64,000 nucleotides of DNA from Dictyobacter arantiisoli. GTDB lineage: Bacteria; Chloroflexota; Ktedonobacteria; Ktedonobacterales; Ktedonobacteraceae. Positions 55,721 through 64,000 of the stretch are shown piece after piece. Under the pieces are notes generated by a model that was not told where the DNA came from, searched no databases, and worked only from the letters and a program-made list of their open reading frames with translations. The position numbers were made by a program, and so were the translations under genes. Position 1 is the first letter of the stretch; each line of letters begins with the position of its first letter. The DNA is taken from positions 62,001-126,000 of the forward strand of contig NZ_BIXY01000003.1 in the NCBI RefSeq assembly GCF_008326305.1, in the 5' to 3' direction.

Positions 55721-56974
55721 ATGTATGGACATGGTTCTACAACACAGACATTGACCGTCACTGAAGTCCAGCAGATATTGACACAGACATTTGCTGACAT
55801 GCAACTAAGTGGGAAGCGAGTTCTCGTCATTATCCCTGATGGGACACGTACAGCACCGTTGCCATTGCTGTTTCGTCTTCTCTATGCGCAGTTGGGTCAG
55901 CGCGTAGAGCAATTGGACTATCTGATCGCCCTGGGCACGCATCCGCCGCTGTCGGAAGAGGCGATTGCACAGCTTATTGGGGTGTCCGCGCAGGAACGAG
56001 CAGAGCAGTATCCAAATGTACAGGTGTTTAACCATCTCTGGGCTGATCCCGCGTCGCTCAAGACAATTGGCGTGATCTCTTCAGAGGAAGCTCGAGAATT
56101 AACCGCTGGTACGTTGGATAGCGAGGTCCCGGTAACGTTAAATCGCATGATCTTTGATTATGATCAGTTGATCATCTGTGGTCCGGTCTTTCCGCATGAG
56201 GTGGCTGGCTTTTCTGGTGGGGCCAAGTATCTTTTCCCGGGTATTGCGGGCGCGGATATTATCAATTTTTCGCATTGGCTGGGGGCACGTATGACCAGCA
56301 TGGCAACGATTGGTGTGCAGGATACCCATGTGCGACGTGTTATCCACCGGGCAGCCGAGTTTGTGACGTTTCCACTGCTCTGTATCTCGTTAGTTGTACA
56401 GGGACACGATCTGCATGGACTCTACACGGGAACCTATCTGGAAGCATTCCAACAGGCGGCGGCACTCTCTGGAAAATTGAACATTGTGTATGTAGAGCGT
56501 CCCTTTAAGCAGGTGCTCTCGATGGCTGCCGAGCAATATGATGATCTTTGGACCGCTGCCAAGGCGATGTATAAAACGGAGCCCGTGATTGCTAATGGTG
56601 GTGAAGTGATTATTTATGCACCACACATCACGGAAGTCTCCTATACGCATGGCAAACTGATTGATCAGATTGGCTATCATGTGCGCGATTACTTTTTGCA
56701 ACAATGGGAGCGTTTTAAGGATATTCCTGGTGGTGTACTGGCTCATAGCACGCATGTGAAAGGTTCAGGCAGTTATGATCTTACCACGGGTCGTGAGGTT
56801 CCACGCATTCAGGTAACCCTGGCAACCGGTATTCCAGAGGAGCGCTGTCGGCGTATCAACCTGGGCTATCGAGACTATCGGACGCTTGATCCACACGCCT
56901 GGGAGGACCGTGAGGACGAAGGTATGCTGCTGGTTCCGCATGCCGGGGAAGTATTATTTCGTCTGCACTCATGA
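55721..56974 (+). CDS. LarA-family nickel-dependent racemase-like protein
   Basis: This 417-aa protein belongs to the LarA (lactate racemase) family, which uses a nickel-pincer nucleotide to racemise or epimerise hydroxyacids. HEVAGFSGGAK places a His ten residues before a Lys, and NFSHW gives another His sixteen after it. That spacing matches the cofactor-binding residues of LarA. LGTHPPLSEEA adds the N-terminal conserved block. No larB, larC or larE is nearby, so cofactor maturation would come from elsewhere. The substrate is unknown. The ribosome-binding site is weak. Confidence 0.85.
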   Translation: MYGHGSTTQTLTVTEVQQILTQTFADMQLSGKRVLVIIPDGTRTAPLPLLFRLLYAQLGQRVEQLDYLIALGTHPPLSEEAIAQLIGVSAQERAEQYPNVQVFNHLWADPASLKTIGVISSEEARELTAGTLDSEVPVTLNRMIFDYDQLIICGPVFPHEVAGFSGGAKYLFPGIAGADIINFSHWLGARMTSMATIGVQDTHVRRVIHRAAEFVTFPLLCISLVVQGHDLHGLYTGTYLEAFQQAAALSGKLNIVYVERPFKQVLSMAAEQYDDLWTAAKAMYKTEPVIANGGEVIIYAPHITEVSYTHGKLIDQIGYHVRDYFLQQWERFKDIPGGVLAHSTHVKGSGSYDLTTGREVPRIQVTLATGIPEERCRRINLGYRDYRTLDPHAWEDREDEGMLLVPHAGEVLFRLHS

Positions 56975-57174
56975 TGTGATAGCGGCACGTTCCCATGTCT
57001 ACCTGTAGAATGTTTGATGGTTCATAGATTCCTGTTGATAAAATCCTGGAGGGATTATGATGCAGAAGTTTGACAATGTGGTTCAGTGGTAAATTATGCA
57101 GTCTATTTGCTACGTTTTCTGAATACATGCTAGAATATGGCAGGTATAGACGCCAACCAAGTGGGGATTGTTTT

Positions 57175-59331
57175 ATGGATCAACAAATAGCACATGAGCC
57201 GACTCCATCGACTCTGGAACGAACTGACCTCTATATTAATCGCGAACTGAGTTGGCTTGAGTTTAACCGGCGCGTCTTTGAAGAGGCGAAAGACAAGCGC
57301 CATCCACTTCTGGAACGTGTCAAGTTCATTGCCATCTTTGAAACCAATCTTGACGAGTTTATCATGATCCGTCTGGCTGGTTTGAAAGATCAGATTGATT
57401 CGCACACGGCTCCCCGGAGTCCCGATGGGCGTACCGCCGAGCAGCAACTGACCGCTCTCCGCCAGCGCCTGGCTCCTTTGATTCAGGATGTCCGCCGCTA
57501 CTGGCGCAAAGAACTGTTGCCATTGCTGGCCCAGGAGCATATTCACGTTCTTGATTATGAACAACTGGATGTCTCCCAGCGTGCCGCAATGCGTCGTTAC
57601 TTTGAGAACGAGATTTATCCTGTTTTGACTCCATTAGCTGTCGACACCGGGCATCCTTTTCCCCACATTTCCAATCGTAGCCTCAATCTGGCTGTCGTGA
57701 TCGCATCTGCACGTGATGAGCAGGAAGATTTATTCGCTCGTATCAAAGTTCCCCCGGCCTTGCCGCGTCTCCTGCCCGTGCCTGTGGCTTCAGATGAGCT
57801 GCAGGCTGTTGCCTTTGTCTGGCTGGAGCAGGTCATCGCCGCCAATATTCAGATGCTCTTCCCCGGCTTTAAAATCTGGGAATCATATCCATTCCGTGTC
57901 TTGCGCGATGCTGATATCGAGTTACAAGAGGATGATGCCGCTGATCTTTTGGAATATATTGAGCAAGAGGTGCGTGAGCGGCGCTTTGGCGTAGTCGTCG
58001 ATCTGGCGGTCAATCCCTCGATGCCACAACGTATTCGTAGCTTGCTGCTCGATAATCTTGAAATCACCGAAAATGATTTGACGATTATCGATGGGCCCTT
58101 AGGGATGGGCGATGTCAACGAGTTGCAACACATTACGCGTCCCGAACTGAAGGATCCTCCTTTTACGCCACGTGTTCCCCCGATTATTCGCAACAATGAG
58201 AACATCTTTGATGCTATTCAGAAGCACGATATTCTGCTGCATCATCCCTATGATAGCTTCAATCCAATTGTGGACTTTATTCGAACCGCCGCTGAAGATC
58301 CTCAGGTGCTGGCAATCAAACAGACCCTCTATCGCGTAGGCTCCAATTCTCCTGTAGTGAATGCGCTCTTGCATGCGGTTGAAAACGGCAAGCAGGTCGC
58401 GGTCCTGGTTGAATTAAAAGCGCGCTTTGATGAAGAGAATAATATTGGTTGGGCACGTGAACTGGAGCGCGCCGGGGTGCATGTCGTCTATGGATTGGTC
58501 GGTTTGAAGACGCACGCCAAGGTCGCTATGGTGGTGCGTAAAGAAGAAGACGGTTTAAGTCGCTATATTCATCTGGGCACGGGCAACTATAATGCCTCGA
58601 CCGCCAAGATCTATGAAGATCTGGGTATTTTCACCTGCCGTCACGATATCGGGGTAGATGTCACATCGCTGTTTAATTCGCTCACTGGCTATTCCCGGCA
58701 GGGGGATTATCGCAAACTGCTGGTAGCTCCTGTGAGCTTACGGCGTGGTGTGGTAGAGCGTATTGAACGTGAGATAGCTGTTCACCAGGAAAAAGGCAAT
58801 GGTCGCATCATTTTCAAGATGAATGCTCTGGTTGATCCAGAGGTAATCAATATGCTCTATCGTGCCTCGCAGGCGGGCGTCATGATTGATCTGATTATTC
58901 GTGGTGTCTGTAGCCTGCGTCCAGGCGTGCCCGGTGTCAGTGAAACCATTCGCGTGCGCAGCCTGGTTGGTCGTTTCCTGGAACATAGCCGTGTTTACTA
59001 TTTTGGAAACAGTGGTAAGGACGAAGTCTATCTGGGTAGCGCCGATATGATGCAGCGGAACCTGAACAACCGCGTCGAGGTACTTTTCCCTATCGAGTCC
59101 CGTGGCATGAAAAAGGCGATTATCCAGCAGATGATCGAGCCTGTGCTGGCTGATACAGCCAACGCTCATATATTACAGCCAGATGGTAGTTATGTGGCTG
59201 TGCAACCACCAGCGGGGAAAGAGCCTTTTGACTCTCAGAAATGGTTCCTGGGGCGTCCCTTATTCGAACTCAACGAAGAAGGAAATCAGACCACTAATCC
59301 AACGATCAGCGCTATTCCTTCCAGTTCTTAA
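57175..59331 (+). CDS. ppk1: Polyphosphate kinase 1
   Basis: PPK1 builds inorganic polyphosphate from ATP. The protein is about 718 aa with the usual four domains. INRELSWLEFNRRVFEEA opens the N domain, and the phospho-histidine is in LKTHAKVAMVV near residue 448. The second catalytic His/Arg block is visible further on (NMLYRASQAGVMIDLIIRG, YLGSADMMQRNLNNRVE). I chose the ATG at 57175 because the family begins just before the INREL segment. It lies 200 bp downstream of the LarA-like gene. Confidence 0.96.
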   Translation: MDQQIAHEPTPSTLERTDLYINRELSWLEFNRRVFEEAKDKRHPLLERVKFIAIFETNLDEFIMIRLAGLKDQIDSHTAPRSPDGRTAEQQLTALRQRLAPLIQDVRRYWRKELLPLLAQEHIHVLDYEQLDVSQRAAMRRYFENEIYPVLTPLAVDTGHPFPHISNRSLNLAVVIASARDEQEDLFARIKVPPALPRLLPVPVASDELQAVAFVWLEQVIAANIQMLFPGFKIWESYPFRVLRDADIELQEDDAADLLEYIEQEVRERRFGVVVDLAVNPSMPQRIRSLLLDNLEITENDLTIIDGPLGMGDVNELQHITRPELKDPPFTPRVPPIIRNNENIFDAIQKHDILLHHPYDSFNPIVDFIRTAAEDPQVLAIKQTLYRVGSNSPVVNALLHAVENGKQVAVLVELKARFDEENNIGWARELERAGVHVVYGLVGLKTHAKVAMVVRKEEDGLSRYIHLGTGNYNASTAKIYEDLGIFTCRHDIGVDVTSLFNSLTGYSRQGDYRKLLVAPVSLRRGVVERIEREIAVHQEKGNGRIIFKMNALVDPEVINMLYRASQAGVMIDLIIRGVCSLRPGVPGVSETIRVRSLVGRFLEHSRVYYFGNSGKDEVYLGSADMMQRNLNNRVEVLFPIESRGMKKAIIQQMIEPVLADTANAHILQPDGSYVAVQPPAGKEPFDSQKWFLGRPLFELNEEGNQTTNPTISAIPSSS

Positions 59332-59530
59332 ACACAATTGTTATAGGTGATACATAATTCATTTGATATTGATCAGTACCCACTTTAAAGAAGCTATCTG
59401 AACATGATACAATAGTCCCATTGTAAGTTCTCAAATGGGATTTTCTATCATGCCTCTTTGCGACCGTAGCTTATCGTGTCGTTAAAACGAGCACAGCAGT
59501 TACCAACGAAACGGGTACATAGATTTTAGT

Positions 59531-60910
59531 ATGCTAGACATAATTATGTTGCTGGCGGAAGCTTTTCACGTTCAGCATAAACAACTTTATATAGTTGGAG
59601 GGACAGTGCGGGATGCCCTGCTCCAGCGTGGACAATCGCATGACGGAGATATGGCGACCGACGCCAGACCGGAAGAGATTAAGCGTCTTGTCGCTCCCAC
59701 GCATCCTACTGCCGTTGTTCTGGTGGGAGAGCGTTTTGGCACTGTGCGTCTTCACTATGACAACAGCATTATTGAAATCACGACGTTTCGCTCCGAACGC
59801 TATAATCCTGAATCACGGAAGCCAGAGGTTTGTTTTGGCGATAGTCTGGAAGATGATTTAGCACGTCGTGATTTTACCATTAATGCCCTGGCCCGCGATC
59901 CCTTGAGTGAGCGTATCATTGATCTGTATAATGGTCGTCAGGACCTGGAAGATCATGTGTTGCGCGCGGTAGGTGCTGAGCCTGATAAGCGTTTTGATGA
60001 GGACCCGCTTCGCCTGTTACGGGCGGTGCGCTTCGCCGCTCAGCTCAATTTTGAGATTGAAGCTGAGACGCGTGCCGCGATTGAGCGTCAGGCCAGTAAG
60101 CTTCAGAAAATCAGCCGTGAACGTATTCGCGATGAGATGAATAAATTATTACTCTCTCCTTATCCCGCCCGTGGACTAGATCTGCTGGTGGAATTGGGAT
60201 TGATGGAGTACATTATTCCTGAAGTGATGGAGTTGCGCGGGGTGAGCATGCGCTCCCTCGGTATGAGATCGACCAAGGATGTCTATGCGCATGTCTTACG
60301 GGTTGTTGAGCGTTCGTCTCCCGATCTGAGTAAGCGCTGGGGAGCCTTATTGCACGATATTGCCAAGCCGCGTACCAGGAGCATCGAGGACAATAAGGTT
60401 CACTTTTTCGGGCATGAGGATGTAGGGGCTTATATGGCCCGCGATATTTTGAAACGGCTGCATTTTGATCGCGAATTTATTCAGAATGTTTCTTTGATGG
60501 TCAAGCTCCATATGCGTGCCAATGCCTATACATCCGATTGGACCGATGGAGCTGTCCGCCGTTTGATGCTGGATAGCGGTGATGTCCTGCCAGATCTGTT
60601 GGATCTGTCGCGGGCCGATATTACCAGCTATCGGGTGGATAAGGTGAATCGTGCCGTGGCGCGAGTACAGGAACTGGCCGAGCGTTGTCAGCATTTGCGA
60701 GAGGAAGCGGAGCGGGTTCCGCTGAAGAGTCCATTGGACGGTAACGACTTGATGGCTTTATTCGAGCGTGGCCCTGGTCCCTGGTTACGTCCGATTAAAG
60801 ACTATCTGCTGGGATTAGTCATCGATGGAGTTCTGGCCTCAGATGACAAAGAGGAAGCAACCCGAATTGCCAGGCAATGGCTGGATGAACACGAGCAAGC
60901 CGCGAAATAG
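59531..60910 (+). CDS. cca: CCA-adding tRNA nucleotidyltransferase with HD domain
   Basis: This 459-aa class II nucleotidyltransferase has GGTVRDALLQRG followed by DGDMATDA, which supplies the catalytic acidic pair. Later it has RRDFTINALA and a C-terminal HD domain (LLHDIAKPRTRS). It completes tRNA 3' ends with CCA, which matters here because none of the four tRNA genes encodes CCA. A poly(A) polymerase role is possible, as the families overlap. The start has no strong ribosome-binding site. Confidence 0.92.
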   Translation: MLDIIMLLAEAFHVQHKQLYIVGGTVRDALLQRGQSHDGDMATDARPEEIKRLVAPTHPTAVVLVGERFGTVRLHYDNSIIEITTFRSERYNPESRKPEVCFGDSLEDDLARRDFTINALARDPLSERIIDLYNGRQDLEDHVLRAVGAEPDKRFDEDPLRLLRAVRFAAQLNFEIEAETRAAIERQASKLQKISRERIRDEMNKLLLSPYPARGLDLLVELGLMEYIIPEVMELRGVSMRSLGMRSTKDVYAHVLRVVERSSPDLSKRWGALLHDIAKPRTRSIEDNKVHFFGHEDVGAYMARDILKRLHFDREFIQNVSLMVKLHMRANAYTSDWTDGAVRRLMLDSGDVLPDLLDLSRADITSYRVDKVNRAVARVQELAERCQHLREEAERVPLKSPLDGNDLMALFERGPGPWLRPIKDYLLGLVIDGVLASDDKEEATRIARQWLDEHEQAAK

Positions 60911-61079
60911 AGGAGTCCATTTTTTATCGTCCCATTTATGTGCATGCCAGGGTTGTCATTGTCGATGACAGTTGGATCACCATTGGTTTTGCGGAGAATC
61001 GATGGCGGAGATTTCGATAACTGACTCTGAGCGAGGAAAGCCCACAGTTCCAACCGAAGAGAAGAAAGAGGTTTTTCAT

Positions 61080-61607
61080 ATGGCGAAAGATAATACAACA
61101 GGGCGCAAGCAAGCGTTGGGAGATACACAGCATACCAGTACCAGTACCAATGCAGCCAAACAATCCCTGAGAGCGGTATCCCAGGCGTCCGCAACGCCTC
61201 AAAAGGGCCATACCCATCGTGGCAGTGGTAAAAGTTCGCGACCAGTTATTGGTGGCTCAGCGATTCCGGGAGCCAAATCCACGCAGCCCAAACAGATTTC
61301 TGAAGTGCGCAATCCTCAGCAGCAGCAATACGAGAGTTACAATCGTGACATGCGTCGCCGAATGGAACGCATGGGTTATGAGGATGAAGAGAATCGGGCC
61401 GAGACCGCGCAGACGCAGCGTCAGAAGCGTATGCAACGTCTGAAACAGCGTCGTCAGGAGCAACTTGCGCAGGTAAAGAAATCCTTACCTGGAGGCAAAA
61501 TCGATACAAATATGCGCCGTGTCTACTACATGGTAGCCGTCGTCGCTATTATTATCGTACTCTTGATTGCCTTTGCTCTTCTGCGCGCAAATGGCGTTTT
61601 CCATTAA
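61080..61607 (+). CDS. Basic tail-anchored protein of unknown function
   Basis: This protein of about 175 aa has a polar, low-complexity first half. A highly basic, coiled-coil-like region follows (RQKRMQRLKQRRQEQLAQVK), and a single C-terminal membrane span ends it (VAVVAIIIVLLIAFALL). It therefore looks tail-anchored with its body in the cytoplasm, perhaps RNA- or DNA-binding. I prefer the ATG at 61080 (AGAGG upstream). A longer start at 61002 is possible. It sits between cca and RNase J. Confidence 0.65.
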   Translation: MAKDNTTGRKQALGDTQHTSTSTNAAKQSLRAVSQASATPQKGHTHRGSGKSSRPVIGGSAIPGAKSTQPKQISEVRNPQQQQYESYNRDMRRRMERMGYEDEENRAETAQTQRQKRMQRLKQRRQEQLAQVKKSLPGGKIDTNMRRVYYMVAVVAIIIVLLIAFALLRANGVFH

Positions 61608-61627
61608 GCCAGAAGGATTCGTAAAAT

Positions 61628-61672
61628 GTGTATCATCGCAACTTGTGGAACAACCCATTGTATGATACACTC
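61628..61672. promoter_or_regulatory. 9-bp inverted repeat upstream of RNase J
   Basis: GTGTATCAT and ATGATACAC are perfect complements about 27 bases apart. They flank a possible promoter region (TAATAT at 61682-61687). An operator is one reading; autoregulation of RNase J is another. Confidence 0.4.
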
Positions 61673-61795
61673 TAAATGGCATAATATTGCTTGATTTTGG
61701 CTTTTACTCCTGTGGTAGAGGCAGGAGTGGAGATAGATAAAACCCACTTTTATTGTTATACACGCTATATGTTATATAAGGAGGTAGTTTATACC

Positions 61796-63466
61796 TTGAC
61801 AAAAGAAAAAGTTCGACTAATCCCGCTCGGTGGCCTGGGAGAAGTTGGCAAAAATATGTTGGTTGTGGAATACGGTGAAGATATTATCATCGTTGACGCG
61901 GGCGTGATGTTTCCAGACGAAGAGATGTTTGGGGTGGATCTAGTAATCCCCGATACAAACTATCTGATGGATAAGAAGGATCGTATCCGTGCTATCCTGA
62001 TCACACATGGTCATGAAGACCATGTCGGTGCCCTTCCGTATGTTTTGCCAATGCTGAATTTCCCTCCCATTTTCGCGACGCGTCTCACCAATGGTCTGAT
62101 TAATGTGAAGCTCAAAGAGCATCGCCTGCTCGATAAGGTCTCAGTGACTACGATTGCTCCTGGTGATCAGGTCGATCTTGGCACCTGCTTTGCTGAGTTT
62201 TTCCGCGTCAACCATAGTATTCCGGACGCGGTTGGCATTGTCATTCATACGCCTATCGGTGCGATTGTGCATACAGGCGATTACAAATTTGACTATACCC
62301 CGGTTGACGGAAAACCGGCTGACCTGGGATTGCTGGGTAAGCTGGGTAATGATGGGGTATTGTTCATGATGGGTGATAGCACCCGCGTAGAGTCGCCTGG
62401 CTATACACCTTCGGAGCGCGTGATCAATGATTCTTTCGATAAGATCTTTGCCAATGCTCCCGGTCGTATTTTGATTGCGACTTTCGCTTCGCTGATCTCC
62501 CGTGTCCAGCAGGTTGTGGATACCGCCGTACGCTATGAGCGCTTTATTGCTCTGGTGGGACGTAGTATGCAGAACAATGTCCAGATGGCGATTGAACTGG
62601 GATATCTCAATATGCCCAAAGGGATGTTGATCCGTCCTGAGGACATCAATAAGTTTAACCCTGATCAAATCGTGATTATCTGTACTGGCAGCCAGGGCGA
62701 ACCAACCTCTGCTCTAACCCGTATCGCTAATCAGGATCATCGCCAGATTCGTATTCAGACCGGGGATAGCGTCATCCTATCCGCGACGCCTGTGCCCGGT
62801 AATGAGAAGATGGTGCATCGCACGATCAATAGTTTATTCCGCCAGGGTGCGGAGGTGTATTACCAGGGCATCTCGAATGTGCATGTCTCTGGACATGGTG
62901 CGCAGGAAGAGTTGAAGCTGATGCTCAGCCTGTTGCGCCCACGTTTCTTCATGCCAGTACATGGCGAGTATCGCCAGTTACTCTTGCATGCGAAACTCGC
63001 ACTCTCTCTGGGCATCCCTGAAGAGAATATCGTCGTGGCTGAAGATGGTGACATTATTGAAGTCACAGAAGATTCAGTCAAACGGGTCGAGCATGTCTCT
63101 TCTGGCAACGTGTTTGTCGATGGCTTAAGCGTAGGAGATGTCGGACAGATTGTCCTGCGTGACCGCAAAGTCTTATCTCAGGATGGCATTTTGATGGTCA
63201 TTCTGACTATCGATAAAGAGAACGGTGTGCCCATTGCTGGACCAGATATTGTCTCACGTGGCTTTGTCTATATGCGTGATGCCGAGGAGCTTCTTGATAA
63301 CGCACGTCTGCGTGTCATCGAAGCCTTCCGTAGCGTTGATAAGCAGGCACACGGTGGATCAGATTGGTCCTTCATCAAAGACAAAATCAAACATACGCTG
63401 AGCGAGTACCTCTACGAACAGACTCGCCGCCGTCCAATGATTTTGCCTGTGGTCGTAGAAGTCTAA
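61796..63466 (+). CDS. rnj: Ribonuclease J
   Basis: RNase J is a metallo-beta-lactamase-fold 5' exonuclease and endonuclease that processes and decays RNA. The zinc motif HGHEDHVGALPYVLP, VNHSIPDAVG, and later HVSGHGAQEELKLML are diagnostic. The family's usual length of about 555 aa fits a TTG start at 61796, preceded by AAGGAGG at slightly long spacing. The open frame extends 35 codons further up without support. It is followed by a strong terminator. Confidence 0.95.
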   Translation: MTKEKVRLIPLGGLGEVGKNMLVVEYGEDIIIVDAGVMFPDEEMFGVDLVIPDTNYLMDKKDRIRAILITHGHEDHVGALPYVLPMLNFPPIFATRLTNGLINVKLKEHRLLDKVSVTTIAPGDQVDLGTCFAEFFRVNHSIPDAVGIVIHTPIGAIVHTGDYKFDYTPVDGKPADLGLLGKLGNDGVLFMMGDSTRVESPGYTPSERVINDSFDKIFANAPGRILIATFASLISRVQQVVDTAVRYERFIALVGRSMQNNVQMAIELGYLNMPKGMLIRPEDINKFNPDQIVIICTGSQGEPTSALTRIANQDHRQIRIQTGDSVILSATPVPGNEKMVHRTINSLFRQGAEVYYQGISNVHVSGHGAQEELKLMLSLLRPRFFMPVHGEYRQLLLHAKLALSLGIPEENIVVAEDGDIIEVTEDSVKRVEHVSSGNVFVDGLSVGDVGQIVLRDRKVLSQDGILMVILTIDKENGVPIAGPDIVSRGFVYMRDAEELLDNARLRVIEAFRSVDKQAHGGSDWSFIKDKIKHTLSEYLYEQTRRRPMILPVVVEV

Positions 63467-63525
63467 GTCCAGGTTAAGGGTCTAGATACACCACTATTCA
63501 ACATCCAGGCTAGAAAAACCGAGCA

Positions 63526-63559
63526 AAAGGGATATCCATTTTATGGGTATCCCTTTTTT
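63526..63559 (+). terminator. Intrinsic terminator after RNase J
   Basis: A stem of about 14 bp (AAAGGGATATCCAT with ATGGGTATCCCTTT, one mismatch) runs into a T6 tract. Confidence 0.85.
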
Positions 63560-64000
63560 CTCTCCTTCGTAGGCTTATCCGTATCCCTGCCCTGGCACCA
63601 TTTCAGGGGGTACAAATACCCCTCCATTTATGATCATCATTCTTCTTCTTGAAGCGGTATTGCCCATGAAGGATGGCTCCTACTGAGAAAAAGGTCATTT
63701 GGGCTACATGCTGCACCCGATACACACTATAATGAGAATTGCTACCGAACAGGGCTTCCAATACGTATAACAAGAGAGCCCATGGATAGTTTTTGGGACT
63801 TTCACGGTGCGCTTAATAAAATGCAATTACTGCATGGTATAATAAATCCTATATCAGGGGTGGAGTCGCGTCAGCGCCTGCTCTAATGGAATAACAACGG
63901 AATAGTCAATTGTTAATAATGCATCATAGATAGATTTCTTAGTATACTATGGCCGAAAGTTTGAGCTATAGCCTATTGCTTCAATGGAACATCTGCGCTA
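63560..64000. other. Terminal intergenic region
   Basis: About 440 bp to the window edge contain no open frame with a ribosome-binding site and no repeat that I recognise. It is AT-rich towards the end and may hold the promoter of a gene beyond the window. Confidence 0.4.

Overview
The window looks like a chromosomal segment of a Ktedonobacteria-type Chloroflexota. This is inferred from gene content, not from a marker gene. The signs are moderate GC, serine/threonine kinases with an FRD instead of HRD catalytic loop, a long protein of TPR-like repeats of about 46 residues, MmyB-type XRE regulators, an R3H-domain Ycf45-like ATPase, and RNase J next to single-copy housekeeping genes. Nothing in it is a phage, plasmid or transposase gene.

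Layout. 0-2.2 kb: clpX (cut by the window edge) and tig on the minus strand, then tRNA-Gly and tRNA-Leu. 2.3-14.5 kb: signalling and envelope genes (a membrane Ser/Thr kinase, a sortase-motif DUF4397 protein, an HTH-TPR regulator, a Wzz/Wzc-like protein with a degenerate P-loop, a 12-repeat TPR protein), then a divergent SDR/regulator pair and a catalase. 15-18.2 kb: molybdate transporter genes modA and modB separated by a striking array of three long palindromes, then a MazF-type toxin-antitoxin pair. 18.4-22.9 kb: an operon-like run pdxS-pdxT-acetyltransferase-R3H ATPase. 23-29.2 kb: threonine dehydratase, the accC-fabF-accB lipid cluster, and divergent MaoC-type hydratases. 29.4-36.8 kb: histidine kinase, a GlcD-GlcE fusion, a DnaA-box cluster with an AT-rich palindrome, an ECF sigma factor, and small proteins.

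37.3-64 kb: tRNA-Val and tRNA-Leu, a lysozyme-like membrane protein, a second Ser/Thr kinase whose start is disrupted, then miaA, a Lrp-type RAM protein and an acetyltransferase. Two class A penicillin-binding proteins follow in tandem, then a MerR-like regulator, an M3 peptidase, a FIST-domain protein, a PDZ-less HtrA protease, a LarA-like racemase, polyphosphate kinase, CCA-adding enzyme, a small tail-anchored protein and RNase J.

The strongest unexplained signal is the palindrome family. Three tandem modules (about 160-168 bp period) lie between modA and modB. Each has a perfect 28-29 bp stem with a 3-nt loop, and where the copies differ both arms change together. Partial copies of the flanking block lie near 23.0 and 30.7 kb. 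Other signals worth checking are the second kinase's missing start (a G6 run where G7 would restore frame), an antisense tRNA-Val fragment just beyond that tRNA's terminator, and the DnaA-box cluster. Starts were chosen by ribosome-binding sites and family length. No database search was possible.
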